A stretch of DNA of 64,000 bases from Zhengitettix transpicula (taxonomy: Eukaryota > Arthropoda > Insecta > Orthoptera > Tetrigidae). The stretch covers positions 242,041,601-242,105,600 of the forward strand of contig CM073590.1 in the NCBI GenBank assembly GCA_037074705.1. The letters run 5' to 3'. Numbering within the stretch: position 1 is the stretch's first letter; each line of letters opens with the position of its first letter. The notes below the pieces were generated by a model. That model was not told the DNA's origin. It worked only from the letters and a program-made list of their open reading frames with translations, and did not search any database. Positions 34,197-44,164 of this stretch are shown here, piece by piece. Made by a program: the position numbers and the translations under genes.

Positions 34197-34863
34197 GACC
34201 TGCGAGGGCTATTCTCTCGCAGGCAGAACCTGCGAGGGATATTCTCTCGCGAATAGAACCTTGTAGGCGACATACGAAGGGGCTACCTTTGGGGATGCCT
34301 TTTCCGGAAGGTCTGCGAGGGCTATTCTCTCGCAGGCAATACCTCCGAGGGATGATCTCTCGCAGGCAGAACCTTTTAGGAGAGATACGAAGGGGCTACC
34401 TTTGGGTATGCCTTTTCCTCTCCGTTTTTGAACTAACGTTCCCACAAGCTGAGGCACCTCGGCCTGTTTTGAGAGCTGTATGTTCCTGGGGGTCACAGAC
34501 CTTGGGCATACGGTAAGAGTTGTTCGCTATTCCCATTGGAATAGTCGGCCAGCTGCCTCCTAAACTGGTCGTCGAGGCACGGAGAAGGGAATGCTGCGTC
34601 CCCACAGCAAACTCCTCTCCCGCTATCGGAAGGGCGTGGGACAAGTACCCAATGCCCGACCTACCCGATGCAGGTTTTTCTAGGGTTTTCCCTGCATTTC
34701 TTTAGGCGAATAGCCGGGTATGATCCTTAAACCATAGCCCTAGTTAACCCTTGGCTACCTTCCTCTACCCTTCCGCATCCCCCCTTTCAAATCCCTTCCT
34801 ATGCTATTAAAGGGGAGTTGCCCAACGTGGATCACCCTCATGTAGCCTGTTACCCTAAAAAAA
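34197..34863 (+). mobile_element. Family A retroposon, longest copy (~665 bp)
   Basis: The 5' part (34197-34410) is a run of modules, each a CTGCGAGGG-TATT-CTCTCGCAG-type palindrome followed by AGAACCTT, GATACGAAGGGGC and TACCTTTGGG(G/T)ATGCC. Two modules are complete (about 34197-34300 and 34313-34410). The body follows (ACTAACGTTCCCACAAGC, CTTGGGCATACGGTAAGAG, GTCGGCCAGCTGCC, GGTCGAGGCACGG, GGATAGC-type words, GATCCTTAAACC), then the 3' end CCTGTTACCCT with seven A. I see no tRNA-type A or B box in the body, so it does not look like a classical tRNA-derived SINE. It could be the 3' part of an unseen LINE. A 61-codon open frame (34520-34705) recurs in other copies. Confidence 0.85.
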
Positions 34864-35430
34864 TCCTTGTGTCTCCATATACCATTTTCATTTTTTTTGG
34901 GCCCCAAATTCTTTCTTAGGATCTTTCTTTCACAGATGTTAATCGCTATCTCCTCTTCCTTGTTTAGTGTCCAGCCTTTCACTTCCATAAAATAGTATTG
35001 GCCTAATCGTGGTTTTATATATCCTCATTTTTTGTTTGTCCTTAGTTTGAAAGCTGGTAGTAGTGAGGTTTATTTGCCAAGTTCATGCTTCTCCTGATTT
35101 CACGCCGTTCATCTCCACCTTTGTGGAATTTGGATCCCAGATGATATAAAGTCATCGCTTATTTCCATCACATCTCCATCTATGTCCATCCATCCTTTTC
35201 TCCCAAATTTCCTGCGCGATTGAATCATCTTTTTTTTTTTAAGTTTATTTCTAGACCAACCGTTTTGGCCTTTTTTATTAATGTCTTTATATGCCTCCGC
35301 TGCTGCTGCTGCTTCAGTTGTTCTTGATATTATCACCACGTCATCAGCATGTGCCATTCTTTGTGATGACTTGTATGCTATACTTTTGGTCAGTTGCTTC
35401 ATTACAACTCCCGGGAGAAAAAAATTTCAG
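34864..35430 (-). pseudogene. Non-LTR (LINE) reverse transcriptase relic
   Basis: Reading 35430 to 34864 on the minus strand, pieces of an RT palm and the following region appear in correct order. First is SQRMAHADDVVIISRTTEAA (the ADD catalytic box, normally YADD or FADD; here HADD). Next comes an Ile/Pro-rich stretch ending IPQRWR. Then EIRRSMNLANK, an IYKTTIRPIL-type segment, WTLNKEEE, ERKILRKNLGP and NENGIWR. These are landmarks of animal LINEs of the Jockey/CR1/RTE-like groups. Several frameshifts and stops (at least three) make it a pseudogene. It is cut at its 3' side by family A copies 34072-34171 and 34197-34863 and continues at 34071. Confidence 0.85.
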
Positions 35431-35439
35431 AATTGTAGG

Positions 35440-36670
35440 TTAGTGCATTTATATCCCGGATTAGACGCCGCACCTGTTTCTTCCCTGGAGGGATGTGTTT
35501 GACGGGGAAGGGGAGGGGAGAGATGACATCATAATGATCGCCTCTCATTTCGCTTTCCCACTCCCTAATTTTTCCGAATCGGCTCTAAACCAGATCAGGC
35601 TCGCAGTTGTTACGCAACGGTTCGCGGCCCTCGAGCAGCAACTTCTTGTGTCTCTCACTCCGGTCCGCCGCTTTAGAGAAGACAACGAGCCTCACATTCC
35701 TCAACAGCATCTATTAGCAACTAGTAGCAAGTTCTTTGAGATGCCAAACGACTCTCTCCTTTTCCTCGTGTGAACGAAATTCCATCACGGAACGAGGGGA
35801 AACGAATTCCTCCGGCCGCCGCGCAGTCGCATGAGACGTGCGTCACATCAAGCATTCATAAGGACACGTAGGTGGGGGAGGGGGGAGGACAAGTGGTTAT
35901 TCGTCCCAGATGTGTGTGTATATATATATATATATTTTTTTTTTCGCACTAGCAACTTTAAATATATTCAGCGAGTGTAAGAAGCCTTGGCACTGCGCTG
36001 TGACGTCGCCTGCATACTTTACAAGGATAACGGTTGTTTGTTTATGGAAAGAAGAGCTTAGGCGAATCCTTCAAGGTAGTGGTGGTGGTGGTGGTAATTA
36101 CGGGACACTTGCTGATGGTATCTTCTGTCCGTCTCTTTAAATAGCCCTCCCCCAAGGGTGAGGTGACCCTGTTTCCTGCTACTGCACGCATTCCTGCGAC
36201 ACGATTTGACGACCGGAGGGACAAAAGGTAGTCCATCTAATTAAAATCCTTCCATCTGCTAGAGAGAGAGAGGGGACGAAAAAAGGTCGTCAAAAAACAG
36301 GGCGACCCAAAACTTCGTTGAGCATCGCAAATGCGAAGCCAGCGCCGAAGGTGGCCGAGGGAATCGATTCCAGAAAAGGGATATTGGAAAATAGGAGAAG
36401 AAGAAACACGCTCTGTGGACTCTGAAAAATTTATTAATAGACGTTTTCAGGTTTTCTGTCTGTCTTCCGAAGCTGTGCGACTAGAGCCCCCTCGAATATA
36501 AGGCCCGGCCGTCCGCCATTTTTAATCCTACGGAACCGTCTTGCCTTAGTCGTGGATTAAGCAAACACGTGTCGGCTCATGTTTTAAGATTAAGGGATAC
36601 AATGCACTATCAGTTTTAATTTAACTCCAGTACTTCTGTACTTTGTACAATTATAAATCTAATCAGTTGT
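35440..36670. other. Mixed stretch, no gene recognised
   Basis: The 35495-35773 frame (92 codons, plus) is one of the less biased frames of the window, but I cannot assign it. A (TA)n tract near 35918-35935, a (GGT)n tract near 36078-36092 and a YY1-like word at 36512-36522 are present. Confidence 0.35.
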
Positions 36671-36674
36671 AAAT

Positions 36675-36714
36675 ACCAGAAGAAGATACAAAAAAAACGT
36701 ATCGAAACGTCGTC
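36675..36714 (+). ncRNA. Hammerhead-like motif, GATAC/GTATC subfamily
   Basis: AC-CAGAAGA-A-GATAC-aaaaaaaac-GTATC-GAAACGTCGTC. Stem II is perfect and the loop is enlarged to nine bases. The first box is CAGAAGA (U4 changed), so it is likely dead. The upstream TATAAATCTAATC links it to 17819 and 62957. Confidence 0.5.
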
Positions 36715-37000
36715 ACTACGCAATGACATTCATAACTGTTAAATTATTTAGGGCAAGATTGGCGTTGGTGTTTATTTTCTCAGGAATTATTTTATCTCCT
36801 TATTTCATAAATAAACTTTAAAATTTGGTTATTCAATTTTTTAATTTCTTTGTGTTTTATTAAAAAAAATTAATTAAAATTGACAATCGTAAAAAAAATT
36901 GGAATTAAAAATATGCATCACGTATGGTAAACAATATATTCTTTTAATTGCTTCAATGAAGGGATTAAACAGTTCTTTGATAAATTAAAATTACAAAGAC

Positions 37001-37523
37001 TTTTTTTAGGGTAACTTGACGGTAATCCACATGGTGGTAGCTCCCCTTTAATAGCATAGGAAGGGTCTTGAAAGTGGGGATGCGAAAGGGTAGAGGAAGT
37101 TAGCCAAGGGTTAACCAGGGTCCCCGGGCTATGGTTTAAGGATCCTACCCGGCATTCGCCTAAAAGTAATGCAGGGAAAACTCTAGAAAAACCTGCATCA
37201 GGTAGGTCGGGCATTGGATACTTGTCCCACGCCCTTCCGGTAGCGGGAGAGGAGTTTGCTGAGAGGTCGCAGCTTTCCCTTATCCGTACCTCGACCAGTT
37301 TAGGAGGCAGCTGGCCGACTGTTCCAATGGGAATAGTGAACAACTCTTACCGTATGCCCAAGGTCTGTGACCCCCGGAACATACACCTCTCAAAACAGGC
37401 CGAGGTGCCTCTGCTTGTAGGAACCTTAGTTGAAAAACGGAGAGAGGGGAGAAGGCATCCCTAAAGGTAGCCCCTTCCTGTCTCTCCTACAAGGTTGTGC
37501 CTGCGAGAGAATAGCCCTCGCAG
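37001..37523 (-). mobile_element. Family A retroposon, long copy
   Basis: On the minus strand it starts in a CTGCGAGGGC…TCTCGCAGGC palindrome (37500-37523). It runs through the whole body to CAAGTTACCCT and an A-run (plus-strand T-run 37001-37007). The sense frame from about 37343 stays open for 141 codons. Compared with 34197-34863 it has a single 5' module. Confidence 0.85.
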
Positions 37524-37529
37524 ACACCC

Positions 37530-37930
37530 TTGCTCCGATTAAATTACAAAGAAATTATTATTATTATTATTACGAAGACTTAAAAGAAAAACACCTGCGG
37601 ATCTAACAAACTAAGACCAAATTCAAATTATACTCAAGGCTTATCAGATGGATAATACCACGCATGTAAATATCACTGGATAAGACCATCATATATATTT
37701 TTTGTCGTAACGAGAAAATCATTTAGATAATAAGTTATCGGATAATTAAAATTAAAAAAACAACTAATTACAGCAGGTATTATTTATCACTTTTATTTTT
37801 ATTTCTGCTTTATTTACAGCAGACTTGCCTTCTAATGATACAGTATATTCTTGTTTATTGTTTTTCATGATGACCAACACAACGCACTGTCGCATGAGTA
37901 CTTTAAAATTATTCCTCCCAACTGCCAACA
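37530..37930. other. AT-rich stretch, nothing recognised
   Basis: A (TTA)n tract lies at 37556-37571. Short frames only. Confidence 0.45.
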
Positions 37931-37934
37931 TGAA

Positions 37935-38345
37935 AGACGAAAATATCGGCCGTTTAAGCATGTTTGAAAAATCCTACCCCCTCCCCCTCTCCACGTCCCC
38001 GCCCCCTCTGGTGATTAAACGGCAAGTTGAATGCCATCATTAAAATCAGCGACATCCATAACCTCGAATTCGAATCCCATATCGGTTGTTTTATGCAACG
38101 GCCCCTCCACGCCTCACCCCTAAGAGTGCTCCCGTCCCATGCAGAAACGGGGTTTGAAATTATACCCAAAACAACTTCGAGAGAAACGCAATCAATCTCA
38201 TCGACCCCTAAAAATATTTTCCGACGCAAATATCGGCCGTTTGTGCATGTTTGAGAAATTCTACCTCCCTCCCCCTCTCCACGCCCTCCCCTGGTGATTA
38301 AACAGCAAGTTGAATGGCAGAATTAAAATCGGTGACGTCCATAGC
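37935..38345 (+). repeat. Family G repeat, 1.4 tandem units of 287 bp
   Basis: AAATATCGGCCGTTT begins units at 37941 and 38228, 287 bp apart. Shared order: GCATGTTTGA, a CCTCCCCCTCTCCACG tract, CTGGTGATTAAAC, GCAAGTTGAATG and ATTAAAATC. The copy at 48905-49345 covers the same order, with CTCATCGACCCC and TATCGGCCG. Confidence 0.8.
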
Positions 38346-38349
38346 CCCG

Positions 38350-38780
38350 GATTTAACTTCAATCTCTGATGACAAAGGATCGATGCTGCCACGAGTTATT
38401 CAGAGGAAAGCAAAGTAGCTGGACGGTGGATGAGCGCTTGTTTCTAAAATAAATGACATCGCTGAAGGGGGGAGGGGAAGGTTATCATTGGCCTACCAGG
38501 ACAACTGTCATCTTGCTTAACACATTCCGGATATTTAGGAATTGACACGTCGTCACCGTAGCGGTTGTCCTGAATCACTAGATAAATAAATTCCAGATTT
38601 TTTTTTACATTTTTTTTATTGAAGTTTCACAAGCCGTAAATTGGAAACCATCGTTGCAGATATTTGTAAAGGTTTATTGAATATAAAGTAAATATTCCCG
38701 CCAGAGCATAAGTTACCATCTATACCAATATCTGCTACAAAGCTTTCAATTAAAAATCTAAAAAGATTTTCTTAGATATA
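38350..38780. other. AT-rich stretch, nothing recognised
   Basis: No repeats or frames of note. Confidence 0.4.
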
Positions 38781-38782
38781 TT

Positions 38783-38855
38783 CATCAAGTCACATGAGTC
38801 GAAACCCAGTTGGTAATGACCAAGACACGCCGGGATTCGAACCCCGGTCATGGCT
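38783..38855 (-). mobile_element. tRNA-derived SINE-like fragment
   Basis: The minus strand carries a complete T-arm, CCGGGGTTCGAATCCCGG, containing the pol III B-box GGTTCGAATCC. It is followed not by an acceptor stem but by GTGTCTTGGTCATTACC and AACTGGGTTTCGAC. A box-B half without an A box and with an unrelated 3' body suggests a truncated tRNA-derived SINE. No second copy was seen in the window. A tRNA pseudogene is the alternative. Confidence 0.5.
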
Positions 38856-38989
38856 AAGATAAATGTCAAGAATTCTTAAAAGAAAAAATATGGATGAAGG
38901 GTGAGGAAGTGAAAGGATGGTAATGATGAGGTATAAATACGTAATTCGACACCTGTAAAATAACAGGAAGCCTTCGTGGGCAGCTGGAC

Positions 38990-39835
38990 GAAGGTTAATA
39001 AGAAAGACAGCGGGGAGAAACGCGAGATTGACGTAAAGATAGCGGCGGCGAGCATCTGCCCAACTTAAACACTCATTGTAGAAGAGTTCAGGGACTTCTT
39101 CGGCGCTGCTGGTGATTGCACATGGACCATCTGTCCGTCGCTATTTACGGCGATGAGATGCAGAAAAAGGAGTCTTCTTCAAAAGCAACCTGCTGGACTC
39201 GTCTGCCACGCGGGGCACGGCTCCAGCGCGGAGGGGCCGCCGCCTCATCACTCCTCGTCCGGTAACGCTCCCGCTGCCAGCAAAGGCTGCAAATATCATA
39301 CGGGGGAACTTTTAAGCTGAAGCGGGCGAAATGAATCACAATAAAATGTGAATTTTATCAGTATTCCTTCGCAACCACGGCTGTACAGTAATTCTACAGC
39401 ACGTAGAATAGTACGCAACATAATATACAGTGACGCCACATTTAACCCCATACAATCAAGGATTGCAAACTTTTCTAACACCATTGTTTAAAAAAATTTA
39501 ATTCATAATAAATTTCTAACTGTATACACAGATATTTTTATTTATTTAAAGAAATTCATATAAAATATTCGTAACTGAATTTATCATTTCTAAGAATATT
39601 TATGAAACCGATCAATTGGATCAGTTTCCACATTTTAGTTATAGAGGGGATTTATAAATCCAGGTAAATGTTAAACATTAGATTATTCTTATAACCATGG
39701 ATGGCAGTTTCTTCAAGTTTCGAGTGATTTCTCATTTAATATTAACGTTTAATTTCTGGTGAGAAGTATTGCTCGTTGTAGTGAGGTCAATGAATAAAAA
39801 AATATTTTATTTTCATATATAAAGTTATTAAGAAG
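38990..39835. other. GC-rich island with a short exon-like frame, then AT-rich DNA
   Basis: Bases 39000-39290 are clearly GC-richer, with CpG-containing words. An open frame from ATG at 39153 to TGA at 39318-39320 (55 codons, plus) is rich in Gly, Ser, Pro, Lys and His and is not low complexity. Two other frames are open in parts of it. There is no recognisable domain. It could be an exon or a fragment of an older element. The rest (39330-39835) shows nothing. Confidence 0.25.
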
Positions 39836-39838
39836 AGT

Positions 39839-40030
39839 AACCAGTAGTGAGTAGATCGTAGATGCGCAAAAACGCATTGCGCATCTCGTGACGTCACCAG
39901 GCCAACGTCATGATATCATAGTGTATTGACGGTACATTTGTATTAGCTAGCTGGTTACTCGTCCTATATATGAGAAAAAAAATATTTATACATTTAATTC
40001 CATTTCTTTTGAAGCTCTCTCCAAGCTTAT
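39839..40030 (+). mobile_element. Family D MITE-like element
   Basis: It starts GAGTAACCAGTAGTGAG. A hairpin follows (GATGCGCA…TGCGCATC), then TCGTGACGTCACCAGG, then CTGGTTACTCGTCC, ATATGAG and TTTCTTTTGAAGCT. GAGTAACCAG and CTGGTTACTC form a 10-bp inverted pair enclosing about 120 bp. Copies at 45148 and 46761 are in the same orientation. No coding. Confidence 0.7.
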
Positions 40031-40073
40031 CATCGATATTTAATTAACTTCAACTTGAATTGTTACCTTATCT

Positions 40074-40440
40074 TTTTTTATATTGAGTAACAGGCTACGT
40101 GAGGGTAATCCATGTGGTGGCAACTCCCCTTTAATAGCATAGGAAGGGATTTGAAAGTGGGGAATGCGGAAGGGTAGAGGAAAGTAGTTAAAAGGTTAAC
40201 TAGGAGCCCCCAGGGGCTGTAGTTTTAAGGATCCTACGCGGCATAAAAGTGATGCAGGACAAACCCTAGAAAACTTGCATGAGGTAGGTCCAATGGCGGT
40301 AGAGGGGTTTTCTGTGGGGACGCAGAATTCTGTTCTCCGTGTCTCGACCGGTTTTGGAGGTAGCTAGCCGACTGTTCCAATGGGAACAGAGAACAACTCT
40401 TACCGTATGCCCAAGAAGTCCGATCCCGGAACATACACAA
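40074..40440 (-). mobile_element. Family A retroposon, diverged
   Basis: Minus-strand order is conserved from the CTTGGGCATACGGTAAGAG block to the GCCTGTTACTC 3' end, followed by A-rich sequence. It has internal deletions around the GGAAGGGCGTGGGAC block, so it is one of the older copies. Confidence 0.8.
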
Positions 40441-40444
40441 TATC

Positions 40445-40695
40445 CGATAAATTGTATTCTTATATCTATAAAATTATAGTTTTGTCTGGAAGTGCCCCCT
40501 GAAGGTCGACATCAAGGAACAAAAACTGTTGAATTTTTTATTAAATTTTATTTAAATGGTTTCGTGTCTTTTGGATTTCCATTTTTTCCCCAACTTTACT
40601 TAATTTGTTAACAATTCGTCTCTTTAGAAAAAAATTGTTACTCTTTGGACAGAATTTCTACCTGTTCACTCGGCGGTCAATGAAGAGCGTTTGAG
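40445..40695. other. AT-rich spacer
   Basis: CCCCCTGAAGGTC…AAAAACTGTTG near 40495 is a possible vestigial hammerhead-like motif. Nothing else. Confidence 0.3.
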
Positions 40696-40699
40696 CGCT

Positions 40700-40905
40700 C
40701 ATGCTACGGCCGCGCCTAACACGGCCACCTCAGAAACCTGGACATTAAGATTATTGAGAGGAAAGAAATACCCGGGGAATGTTTGGAAATACGGTGTTGG
40801 AGAAGAATAGACAGATACGGTAAAATAAAAGTGAAGAGGTCCTAAGGAGAGTAAATGTAGCAGACGAGGTCAAACTTCGACTACAGCTGTTAAGAGAAAC
40901 GCTAA
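40700..40905 (+). pseudogene. LINE reverse transcriptase relic, thumb-region fragment
   Basis: The plus strand shows, across frameshifts, SETWTL, IERKEIPGECLEIRCWRRID and EVLRRVN. This matches the order ETWTL, then LEMRCWRRIDRI…, then EVLRRVNE seen after the RT domain of many arthropod LINEs. At least two frameshifts separate the pieces. The sense is opposite to the 34-35 kb relic. Confidence 0.6.
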
Positions 40906-40980
40906 ATGGAGCATCCTAAGGCCAAATCAAAATGATTGAAAATTAATAATAAGAAAGATACCGAAATACAGCCCAAAGAA

Positions 40981-41013
40981 CGTTTCTGGTAGCCTTGTTC
41001 CTTTCTTCAGGTG
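40981..41013 (-). repeat. Hammerhead-like motif, diverging pair with 41099
   Basis: Minus strand: GCAC-CTGAAGA-AAGGAACAAGGCTACCA-GAAACGT. Both core boxes are present; stem II is weak (GG…CC). It faces away from the motif at 41099-41136 across about 85 bp. Confidence 0.45.
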
Positions 41014-41098
41014 CAGAAAAAAAAAAATTGTCGTCCAGCCAGGAAATTTCTCCTCTGCAATTCTGAAAGGAAGCCTCCTTGGCTTTCCGCAGTTTCTG

Positions 41099-41136
41099 CA
41101 CCTCAAGAGAGGAACAAGACTTCCGGATACGTTGTG
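41099..41136 (+). repeat. Hammerhead-like motif, CAC/GUG subfamily
   Basis: CAC-CTCAAGA-GAGGAACAAG…CCGG-ATACGTT-GTG. The core boxes are mutated. The middle GGAACAAG matches the motif at 40981 read on the other strand, so the pair are related inverted copies. Confidence 0.4.
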
Positions 41137-41139
41137 TGG

Positions 41140-42425
41140 TGTTTATATTACCACTTTTTTTGTCTGTATGTGGCTGTATCACTAATTATTTATTGGATGA
41201 CGTCATCGAAGGAAGGACACCTGGAGGGAGTGCCGCAGCCACGCAAAGTCTTCGCTGTTGGACTTTTTCCTCCCTTCGAGAACCAGCGCGTTGGCTCCTT
41301 CCATCTCCCTACGTCTGTCTGTCTGTGAGTGTGTGACTTTTTGTGTAACTGTGGGTGGTGAATGTCGCCTTGAAGTTTCCCCCTCCGCCCCTCCGGTAAG
41401 TCTCTTATCGTGTCGTGTATCTTAAATTTCCCTATCAATCCATCAGAACACTTTCACACCCACGCTTGCTTGACAAGAAGCGGATGTGCTGTCACTTTTC
41501 TGCAGGGGGGGGGGGGGAGTTTCTTTTCGAGACCAATGTCCTGCTGACTCTGGCCCTGCTGACGAGGCCGCCATTGTTCTCCGTCCAGGAGCTGACTCCT
41601 TTCGTCACTCGGCTATAAATGTGTTTATTTCCTTCTTCTTATTTTCCCCCTTCCGTAACCCCCCCACCCCCACCCACCCTCTGATCGGTCCGTGACGCAA
41701 GTCCCCCTCCCAATTTTTCCCCGGGAGGACGCGGAGGTCGGAAGGTGATCGAGAGCTGCTGGATGCATTGCGGTGACGTTCTCAAGCAGGCGCTGAACCA
41801 CTTTTCGGTAAATAAATAATTTTTTCGATATCAACCCATTGTTTTGAAATTGTTCAATTTAATACCTTAACTTTCAAGCTTTACGAATACCTCAAAAACG
41901 TATATTGAGCATGAGTACCGTCCGTCTTCCATCCAACTCAACTCACACTACATTCCTCTTCCAGTCAGGTTATTTTTACGCTAAAATTCTGAAAGGAAGC
42001 CTCCTTGGTTCTCCTCCTAGAATAATTTTTTCTTTGCCTCTGCTGCTGTATGCACCTTTTCTTATTCTTCTCCTATAAATCAAGAAAACTAGAACTGGTC
42101 TGGTCTCTGGAACAATTGTGTATCATTTTAAGGGGGTATTTTTTTAAGCTGAGCGATTCTGCAGAAATTAGTCCATTACTTAATTTAATGCCGACGGTTA
42201 TTGCAGTCAGACAGGAGGATCCAAAATTTATTTATATATTTGGCTAATATTTATAGAATAATTTGGCAATGAACCGCAATTATTTACTGCAGTGAAAACC
42301 ACAATCAAATCCTAGATTGAGGACGAAGAGTTAATTTAATATTTTCTTGTGTTTTTTACTAAATTACTTACGACTAATTTGACGGTGTTCATGCATTTAT
42401 AATTATATTGAAGTCATCTGATTCA
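41140..42425. other. Mixed stretch, no gene recognised
   Basis: ATTCTGAAAGGAAGCCTCC occurs twice in direct orientation (41060-41078 and 41984-42002), the second ~925 bp downstream. GGATGACGTCATCG is at 41197. Poly-G at 41505-41516 and poly-C at 41659-41676 give artefactual frames. Confidence 0.4.
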
Positions 42426-42431
42426 ACAAAC

Positions 42432-42466
42432 ACAACGTTTCGTCCGAAATTGGGACCTCTTCAGGT
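42432..42466 (-). ncRNA. Hammerhead-like motif, well preserved
   Basis: Minus strand: AAAAAC-CTGAAGA-G-GTCC-caatttc-GGAC-GAAACGTT-GTGTTT. Stem II GTCC/GGAC is perfect apart from one extra loop C. Flanking bases pair AC/GU and then AA/UU around one mismatch. Both core boxes are intact. Confidence 0.6.
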
Positions 42467-42469
42467 TTT

Positions 42470-42860
42470 TACATTTGAGTAAAAATTCGTCACCTAAAAT
42501 TTGTAATATAATATAATTGATTTAAAAATAAGTGATGTTGGTATAATTTATATAAAAATAAAGGGATAAATTCTCGGTAAAAACGAATAATTAGTAACTG
42601 CAAAGAAAATTAAATATTTTTTTATTTAAATCAAATTAATCCGTAAAGCATTTTAGTTACGAATAATTATATTTGTCTGACTTCTTTAAATAAGTGAAGA
42701 AAAAAAACCTCAGAAGTTTATGTTGATCTATGTTTCATATAATTGTTTTTAAGTAATACTATATAATTTTTTCATAATTAAATTATAAATGATCAGGTTT
42801 GTTAAAAAAAATGTGTTTACACGCAATTTCTTTATTAAAAATTAATCATTTAATTGAAAT
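42470..42860. other. Very AT-rich spacer between two diverging motifs
   Basis: No feature other than its position between the motifs at 42432 (minus) and 42867 (plus). Confidence 0.4.
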
Positions 42861-42866
42861 TAATAG

Positions 42867-42908
42867 CACCGGAATATGTCCTAATAAAAATTAGGCATGA
42901 AACGTCGT
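42867..42908 (+). ncRNA. Hammerhead-like motif with extended stem II
   Basis: CAC-CGGAATA-TGT-CCTAAT-aaaa-ATTAGG-CAT-GAAACGTC-GTG. A 6-bp stem CCTAAT/ATTAGG replaces the usual GTCC/GGAC, with compensating bases on both sides. CAC and GUG pair as stem I. The first box is CGGAATA, so the core is damaged. Confidence 0.5.
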
Positions 42909-42951
42909 GGTTGTTATAGTATAATATAAGACGGGATGTTTTTAATTAGGA

Positions 42952-44042
42952 ATTAAATGTGTCTGCGTGACGTCAAGCCTCGACTTCGATTAATATCGAG
43001 ATCTGGAGTCGATACAATGTTACAACAACCGACATTTAACTAAGTCTTATATCGATATAAATCGAATATGACATCGGTATTAATTTAATCTTTGAACGTG
43101 ACCAAAACGTGGATTTGCCTACGTCATCAACTCATTCGAGAATTTCCGGATGAGCTCGGAATCAGACGAATTACTGTATCTTAGTCATACATGGAAAATA
43201 AATGTCCAACAACATGTAGTTGTGAATGATGGGATAATTTTACACACTGCCGTGTCAATTTTAATCCCGAAAATATTTTATATCAGATCATTTATCACGT
43301 GTATGAGAATTAATTTTTTTTTCGGGGGGGGGGAGGTAACAGGCTACATGAGGGTAATCCATATGGTGGCAACTCCCCTTAAATAGCATAGGAAGGGATT
43401 TGAAAGGGGGGATGCGGAAGGGTAGAGGAAGGTAGCCAAGGGTTAACTAGGGCCCCCGGGCTACAGTTTAAGGATTAATAACGTAACTAACTATATATTG
43501 GGTATTTAAAATTGCATCTAGAAGAGATTTTAAAAAAGATAATGAAAAGGAATATTTAACGTTTTGCCAAAAGCTCAAAATTAAGAATAACTACTGGTTT
43601 GGAAAACTTCAACACAAGTGAAATGTGCGAACACAGACAATTTTTTCTAATTTACTAATAATTAACGACCATAATCTCGTACTTCATCAGTTGTACAATG
43701 GCGTAAATATTGCCAAATTCTTCTATAAATATTATACACTAATGTGGGTGTGTTCGTGCATTTACAATTACAGTGAAGTCAAAAATCTGTTAAGCATTTA
43801 CAGTTTCTCATTATTTGTACTTTTCCGGATACTTCCTTTGCTTATTTAGTTTCAAAATATTGTAATATTTATTCATCGTTATTGCCATTAAATAATTTTA
43901 AGATACATCGATTCAGTATTAAAAAAATATTCTTTCTGGATCGAAGAAATGCGACAGGCTCGTGACGTCTGCAGATGACGTCACGAAATGCGCAGTGCTC
44001 TGTGCGCAGCAAGTAAATCATTAGCTATTAAGTTATCCTGTA
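42952..44042 (-). mobile_element. Family C element, interrupted copy
   Basis: It is the reverse-complement counterpart of 27088-27735. Bases 42952-43308 match its right part and 43787-44042 its left part. In between, ~475 bp (43310-43785) are absent from the other copy and include a family A retroposon. The match ends at GACGTCACGCAG…CATTTAATTCC on one side and TAGCTAAT on the other. Confidence 0.75.
43335..43474 (-). mobile_element. Family A retroposon, short 3' piece inside family C
   Basis: The minus strand shows CCTTAAACTGTAGCCCGGG, TTAACCCTTGGCTACCTTCC, CCTATGCTATTTAAGGGG and GCCTGTTACC, then a C-run and A-run on that strand. The tail side abuts the family C break at about 43310. Confidence 0.85.
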
Positions 44043-44119
44043 AAGTCCCTATAAGGCGTCTCTCTGCAACTTTGTGTGGCACCAGTGTGATCTCTTCTAT
44101 GAAATAAGTTAGTAAATTT

Positions 44120-44162
44120 ACACACACACACTTGGAGAGAGAGAGAGAGAGAGAGAGAGAGC
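44120..44162. repeat. (CA)n and (GA)n microsatellites
   Basis: A 12-bp CA tract (44120-44131) is followed by 26-28 bp of GA (44135-44162). Confidence 0.9.
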
Positions 44163-44164
44163 AA

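Noticed and set aside
34197..34863. Family A as a classical tRNA-derived SINE
   Set aside because: No A box or B box could be found in the body, and the length (~665 bp) is too great. A LINE-tail origin is equally possible.
38783..38855. Functional tRNA gene
   Set aside because: Only the T-arm is present. The acceptor, D and anticodon arms cannot be formed.
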